From: Candidatus Nomurabacteria bacterium
GTDB lineage: Bacteria; Patescibacteriota; Minisyncoccia; Phycocordibacterales; UBA9973
NCBI GenBank assembly: GCA_009695015.1
Contig: SIBT01000018.1
Span: 1-9,269, forward strand
Length of the DNA: 9,269 nt
Direction: 5' to 3'
This document shows, piece after piece, positions 6,585 through 9,269 of the stretch; the first letter of the stretch is position 1; each line of letters begins with the position of its first letter. Below the pieces are notes generated by a model. The model had not been told where the DNA came from, made no database searches, and saw only the letters and a list, made by a program, of their open reading frames with translations. Position numbers and translations under genes: made by a program.

Positions 6585-6598
6585 TTCAATAAGCTCAC

Positions 6599-6604
6599 TA
6601 TAAA
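6599..6604 (+). promoter_or_regulatory. Possible -10 box for gatA
   Basis: TATAAA at 6599-6604 ends 7 nt before the gatA ATG, the same spacing seen at the other genes here. There is no good -35 and no extended TG, so it is the weakest of the series. Confidence 0.35.
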
Positions 6605-6611
6605 TAAATTT

Positions 6612-8027
6612 ATGATTGATTTAAACACTCTCACTATCGTTTCTGCCAGAGCCAAACTTGATGCTAAAGAATTTTCGGCAGTTCAGTTGGCACAGGGATA
6701 TCTTGATGAAATAAAAAAGAAAAATGGCGAATTGAATGCATATCTGGAAGTCTATGATGATGTGCTCGAACAAGCAAAAGTCGCTGACGATATGATTGCC
6801 AAAGGAGAATCGTATCCTCTTTTAGGTATTCCTCTTGCTATCAAAGATGTTATTTTAATCAAAGGTAGACGTGTTTCCGCTGCTTCAAAAATGTTGGAAA
6901 ATTATGTAGCATCTTACGATGCGACAGTGATAACTAAATTAAAAAAACAAGGGGCAATATTTTTAGGCCGGACAAATACTGATGAGTTTGCTATGGGTGG
7001 GTCTACAGAAAATTCTGCATACGGTGTTACAAAAAATCCACATGATGTGTCTCGAGTAGCAGGAGGGTCTTCGGGTGGTTCAGTTGTTGCTGTGGCGGCG
7101 AATTTAGCGCTCGGGGCTCTGGGTTCCGACACTGGTGGTTCGGTTCGAGAGCCCGCAGCCTTTTGTGGCATAGTAGGCTTTAAGCCTACTTATGGTCGTG
7201 TATCTCGATATGGTCTCATTGCAATGGGTTCTTCTCTTGATTGCATCGGTCCGATTGCAAAAAATGTGGAGGACGCTAAGATTATTTTTAACGCTGTCGA
7301 TGGTCAAGATTTTTTAGATAGTACAAGTATTACAGATACAACATATCAAAAAGTTTCTTTGAAAAAAGTTATTGGTGTGCCCTTCGATTTAGTCAACGGA
7401 GAAGGTGTCAGTAAAGAAGTCAAAGAAAGTTTTAATCAATCGATAAAAAAATTAGAAACAATTGGCTTTACAATCAAGGATATCACTTTAAAAAATCTTG
7501 ATGCGGCGCTAGCGACTTATTATATTATTATGCCGGCTGAAGCATCTACAAATCTGTCGCGTTTTGATGGGGTTAGGTATGGTCTACACAAAGATGGTAA
7601 AAATTTACTGGAAGATTATATGCTCTCAAAAGCATCTGGTTTTGGTAAAGAAGTTCGTAGGAGAATTCTTCTTGGAACCTATGTGCTTTCACACGGTTAT
7701 TATGATGCATATTATAGAAAGGCGCAAAATGTCCGAAGTGCATTAAAAAAAGAATTTATTAAAGCTTTTGATGATGTTGATGTTATTATTACACCGACTG
7801 TTCCTTTTGTAGCTTGGAAAATAGGTGAAAAAAATGATCCGGTTTCTGTATATTTGGCAGATATTTTTACAGTTACAGCAAACATTGTCGGTATTCCAGC
7901 TATCTCTATACCCTCGGGCAATATTCTTACAGAAGGGAAAAAATTACCATTAGGGATTCAATTTATGGCGCCACACGGGAGGGAGGATCTGCTTTTTGAA
8001 ATTGGTAATAAATTTGAAGCACTATGA
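6612..8027 (+). CDS. gatA: Asp-tRNA(Asn)/Glu-tRNA(Gln) amidotransferase subunit A (glutamine amidase)
   Basis: GatA releases ammonia from glutamine and passes it through a tunnel to GatB for transamidation. The amidase-signature triad is complete: Lys K78 in GIPLAIKDV (72-80), cis-Ser S153 in GGSSGGS (151-157), and nucleophile S177 in GSDTGGS (171-177), each one residue below the S. aureus GatA positions K79/S154/S178. The following PAAFCGIVGFKPTYGRVSRY (181-200) is strongly conserved; E180 replaces the Gln found in many GatA proteins. The C-terminal part has PLGIQFMAPHGRED (446-459). At 471 aa it is close to the usual length (about 485). No Shine-Dalgarno is seen. It forms an operon-like pair with gatC. 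gatB, needed for function, is not in this window. The TGA stop overlaps the promoter of the next gene. Confidence 0.96.
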   Translation: MIDLNTLTIVSARAKLDAKEFSAVQLAQGYLDEIKKKNGELNAYLEVYDDVLEQAKVADDMIAKGESYPLLGIPLAIKDVILIKGRRVSAASKMLENYVASYDATVITKLKKQGAIFLGRTNTDEFAMGGSTENSAYGVTKNPHDVSRVAGGSSGGSVVAVAANLALGALGSDTGGSVREPAAFCGIVGFKPTYGRVSRYGLIAMGSSLDCIGPIAKNVEDAKIIFNAVDGQDFLDSTSITDTTYQKVSLKKVIGVPFDLVNGEGVSKEVKESFNQSIKKLETIGFTIKDITLKNLDAALATYYIIMPAEASTNLSRFDGVRYGLHKDGKNLLEDYMLSKASGFGKEVRRRILLGTYVLSHGYYDAYYRKAQNVRSALKKEFIKAFDDVDVIITPTVPFVAWKIGEKNDPVSVYLADIFTVTANIVGIPAISIPSGNILTEGKKLPLGIQFMAPHGREDLLFEIGNKFEAL

Positions 8028-8033
8028 TATAAT
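8025..8033 (+). promoter_or_regulatory. Putative extended -10 promoter for the HEPN-like gene
   Basis: TGaTATAAT is a perfect extended -10 that shares its first three bases with the gatA stop codon TGA. It ends 6 nt before the next ATG (8040), predicting a leaderless mRNA. No -35 at standard distance is evident. Confidence 0.55.
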
Positions 8034-8039
8034 TTATAT

Positions 8040-8675
8040 ATGGATATTTCCAATAATCTTCTCGGTGATTCTTTTTTTGGCTCTAAATGGTTTAATCCAG
8101 ATTACTTGTTTAATCAAGCTGTTTTATTTTTTCAGTATCTTTTTGATTTTAATGTTGATAATAGCGCACAGATATTAGCTGTTTATAATACTTTTCTTTT
8201 CTTTCTTTCATTATTTTTTCTTACACTTATTTCTTATTGCGCAGTTCGCATGTTTGAAATTAGAAGTAAGGAAAACAAACATCTAAGGCACGAGATTGCT
8301 GAATATGCGCATCATCAGGCAGAGCGTGAAAAAAAACGGCAAGAAGGAGATGGTGGGTCTAAAAATGAAAGGTGGATAAAAACTCTGAGTTATCTTTTCT
8401 CCCAACATGCAAGTGATTGGAAGCTAGCAGTTATCGAAGCAGATACTATGCTTGAATCTTTATTGGACCAACTTGGTTTTAAAGGCGTTAGTTTGGGTGA
8501 TAAGCTAAAAAGTTCTAGTTCGGAGAGTTTCCGTGGTTTGAGCTCTGCTTGGGAAGTACATACTATCAGAAATAGGATAGCCCACGAAGGGACTTCTTTT
8601 AAACTTTCTCAACATGAAGCAAAAAGAATAATTGCTCTCTATGAGCAGATTTTTCGTCAGTTTGGATATATTTAG
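8040..8675 (+). CDS. Membrane-anchored protein with HEPN-like C-terminal domain
   Basis: The 211-aa protein has a short N-terminal part with a hydrophobic, possibly amphipathic stretch (22-36), one strong membrane helix (about 46-68), a very charged, probably helical segment (71-104), then a compact C-terminal domain (111-211). The domain contains W-x2-AVIEADTMLESLL (127-142) and RNRIAH at 177-182. That last motif fits the R-x4-6-H signature of HEPN domains, with the polar Asn usual after the Arg, and W171, E172 and H174 precede it. Many HEPN proteins are ribonucleases (toxins, Cas accessory proteins), others only bind nucleotides or RNA; activity cannot be judged here. I recall similar WKLAVIEAD...RNxIAHE proteins in CPR genomes without assigned function. 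A cytoplasmic C-terminal domain is likely. The start at 8040 follows its own extended -10. No antitoxin-like partner is visible. Confidence 0.8.
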   Translation: MDISNNLLGDSFFGSKWFNPDYLFNQAVLFFQYLFDFNVDNSAQILAVYNTFLFFLSLFFLTLISYCAVRMFEIRSKENKHLRHEIAEYAHHQAEREKKRQEGDGGSKNERWIKTLSYLFSQHASDWKLAVIEADTMLESLLDQLGFKGVSLGDKLKSSSSESFRGLSSAWEVHTIRNRIAHEGTSFKLSQHEAKRIIALYEQIFRQFGYI

Positions 8676-8768
8676 CACCGAAAAATACACTTCACATTAG
8701 CTCAGTGCTTTCTTATACTTATATATTTTATCAGTGCTAAAGGCCCTGATGACCGAAGTAAAAAAGGG

Positions 8769-8839
8769 TTGCGGGAAGCCGAATCGAACGGCTGTCTTAA
8801 GGTTATGAGCCTTACGAGATACCTCTTCTCTATCCCGCT
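8769..8839 (-). tRNA. Initiator tRNA-fMet (CAU), divergent
   Basis: Read on the minus strand, a complete cloverleaf with anticodon CAU (8807-8805). Initiator traits are visible: positions 1 and 72 do not pair (A1 x A72, complement of 8839 and 8770) while 2-7/66-71 pair perfectly; the D stem has A11:U24 (purine-pyrimidine, reverse of elongators). The anticodon stem is TAAGG/CCTTA, so only two of the three classical consecutive G-C pairs exist (A29:U41 replaces G29:C41). The D-loop and variable loop (4 nt) are short, giving 71 nt. The 3' end reads A73 then CCC, so CCA is not fully encoded and must be added. Six T follow. The usual bacterial mismatch is C1 x A72. Confidence 0.88.
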
Positions 8840-8850
8840 ATATGTTGAAT

Positions 8851-8877
8851 CTTATAGCAAAAGTAAGATTTTTGCAA
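8851..8877 (-). promoter_or_regulatory. Putative promoter for tRNA-fMet
   Basis: On the minus strand: TTGCAA (8877-8872), a 15-bp spacer, and TATAAG (8856-8851) preceded by TGc, forming an extended -10. It ends 11 nt before the first tRNA base. The -35 sequence and spacer length are the same as at the 4142-4168 promoter. Confidence 0.5.
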
Positions 8878-8886
8878 ATTTAAAAT

Positions 8887-8915
8887 TTGAAAAAGTAATA
8901 AAATAATGGTATTCT
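8887..8915 (+). promoter_or_regulatory. Putative promoter for tRNA-Met(CAU)
   Basis: TTGAAA (8887-8892), a 17-bp spacer, and TATTCT (8910-8915) with an extended TGg. The -10 ends 8 nt before the tRNA, so the primary transcript would have almost no 5' leader. Confidence 0.5.
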
Positions 8916-8923
8916 CTTTTTAT

Positions 8924-8999
8924 GTCGGGGTAGCTCAGCTGGTAGAGCAGAGGGATCATAATCCTCAGGTCGTGGGTTCAAGCCCCACCCCCGACACCA
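8924..8999 (+). tRNA. tRNA with CAU anticodon (elongator Met, or Ile2)
   Basis: Full cloverleaf: acceptor 8924-8930/8989-8995 (7 bp, all paired, so not an initiator), D arm 8933-8948, anticodon stem 8950-8954/8962-8966 with anticodon CAU at 8957-8959, T arm 8972-8988. A73 is followed by an encoded CCA (8997-8999). The CAU anticodon is shared by elongator tRNA-Met and the tilS-modified tRNA-Ile2; sequence alone does not decide, and Met is the default call. Confidence 0.93.
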
Positions 9000-9016
9000 A
9001 AAAGCAAAAAGACTCT

Positions 9017-9043
9017 TTGATTTTATGTAGTTTTATGTATAAT
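9017..9043 (+). promoter_or_regulatory. Putative promoter for tRNA-Asp
   Basis: TTGATT (9017-9022), a 15-bp spacer, and a perfect TATAAT (9038-9043) ending 8 nt before the tRNA. No terminator lies between the two plus-strand tRNAs, so read-through from the upstream one is also possible. Confidence 0.5.
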
Positions 9044-9051
9044 GGGAACAT

Positions 9052-9125
9052 GCGGTCGTAGCTCAACTGGTTAGAGCGCGTCCCTGTCACGGACGAGGTT
9101 GCCGGTTCAAGTCCGGTCGATCGCG
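9052..9125 (+). tRNA. tRNA-Asp (GUC)
   Basis: Acceptor 9052-9058/9118-9124 (one G-U), D arm 9061-9077, anticodon stem 9079-9083/9091-9095 with GUC at 9086-9088, T arm 9101-9117. The discriminator is G73 (9125), the known Asp identity base. CCA is not encoded (CAA follows), unlike the neighbouring CAU tRNA. Confidence 0.95.
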
Positions 9126-9137
9126 CAAGATTGGACG

Positions 9138-9168
9138 AAGCACCTCGAAAGAGGTGTTTTGTTCTTTT
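9138..9168 (+). terminator. Rho-independent terminator of the tRNA-Met/tRNA-Asp unit
   Basis: CACCTC (9141-9146) pairs with GAGGTG (9151-9156) around a GAAA tetraloop; AAG/TTT at the base can extend the stem. It is followed by a T-rich tail, 9157-9168. This is the only convincing intrinsic terminator in the window. Confidence 0.88.
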
Positions 9169-9269
9169 GGGGTAAGGTTATTTTCCAGTTCTAACCAATT
9201 TATTTTACTATTTACCAATTCTTTTTTATTTATTATCGGTTTCAGCCATTCGTTTGGAATTATAAGGAG
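9169..9269. other. Right-edge flank, neighbour gene not identified
   Basis: No complete gene is present. The last six bases (9264-9269) read AAGGAG, a perfect Shine-Dalgarno for a plus-strand gene that would start just outside. Alternatively, one minus-strand frame is open from the edge through the whole flank with a protein-like composition (it contains PNEWLKPIINKKELVNSK), but it has no stop before running through the terminator and tRNA-Asp. The two readings exclude each other in practice; neither can be settled here. Confidence 0.3.

Noticed and set aside
7996..8178. A hydrophobic 60-codon plus-strand frame that could look like a small membrane protein
   Set aside because: It straddles the gatA end and the HEPN-like gene start in another frame; hydrophobicity comes from the T-rich codons of the real membrane gene.
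8040..8675. Toxin-antitoxin module built on the HEPN-like protein
   Set aside because: No small MNT/antitoxin gene is adjacent; the neighbours are gatA and tRNAs, and the protein is membrane anchored.
8760..8765. T6 run after tRNA-fMet as an intrinsic terminator
   Set aside because: No hairpin apart from the tRNA itself precedes it; I could not support a terminator call.

Overview
The window looks like chromosomal DNA of a Patescibacteria/CPR bacterium, most likely of the Parcubacteria group. This is inferred from AT-rich coding DNA, short compact versions of housekeeping proteins (SecD 461 aa, SecF 306 aa), tight packing, near absence of Shine-Dalgarno sites, and two hypothetical proteins built in a style common in that group. 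UGA works as a normal stop (gatA ends with TGA at the conserved protein end), which argues against the recoded Gracilibacteria/SR1 lineages. No phage, transposase, CRISPR or plasmid gene is visible; this is core genome.

Layout. 1-624: 3' part of folD (one-carbon metabolism), cut by the left edge. 641-1183: PAP2-type membrane lipid phosphatase. 1199-3506: secD-secF, the proton-driven accessory subunits of the Sec translocon. 3553-6128: lemA, a cysteine-rich single-pass membrane protein of unknown function, and htpX, a membrane zinc protease. 6129-6311: a non-coding spacer full of inverted repeats. 6312-8027: gatC and gatA, two of the three subunits of the tRNA amidotransferase; gatB is not here. 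8040-8675: a membrane-anchored protein with a HEPN-like C-terminal domain. 8769-9125: three tRNA genes, a divergent initiator tRNA-fMet on the minus strand, then a CAU elongator tRNA and tRNA-Asp on the plus strand, closed by a clear intrinsic terminator at 9138-9168. The last 100 bases are the edge of an unidentified neighbour.

How it fits together. Much of the window deals with the cell envelope: protein export (SecDF), envelope lipid recycling (PAP2), and membrane quality control (LemA/HtpX). The unknown Cys-rich protein lies directly between lemA and htpX and is probably expressed with htpX, so a role in the same process is a reasonable guess. The rest is translation machinery (GatCA, tRNAs).

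The main non-gene signals are: (i) TATAAT-like -10 boxes ending only 6-8 nt before the ATG of five genes, which predicts leaderless mRNAs; (ii) a palindromic repeat present as a short form across the folD stop codon and as an expanded, multi-hairpin form before gatC; and (iii) an initiator tRNA that lacks one of the three classical G-C pairs of its anticodon stem. No clear new multi-gene system is seen. The best candidates for undescribed biology are the two hypothetical membrane proteins and the structured repeat.
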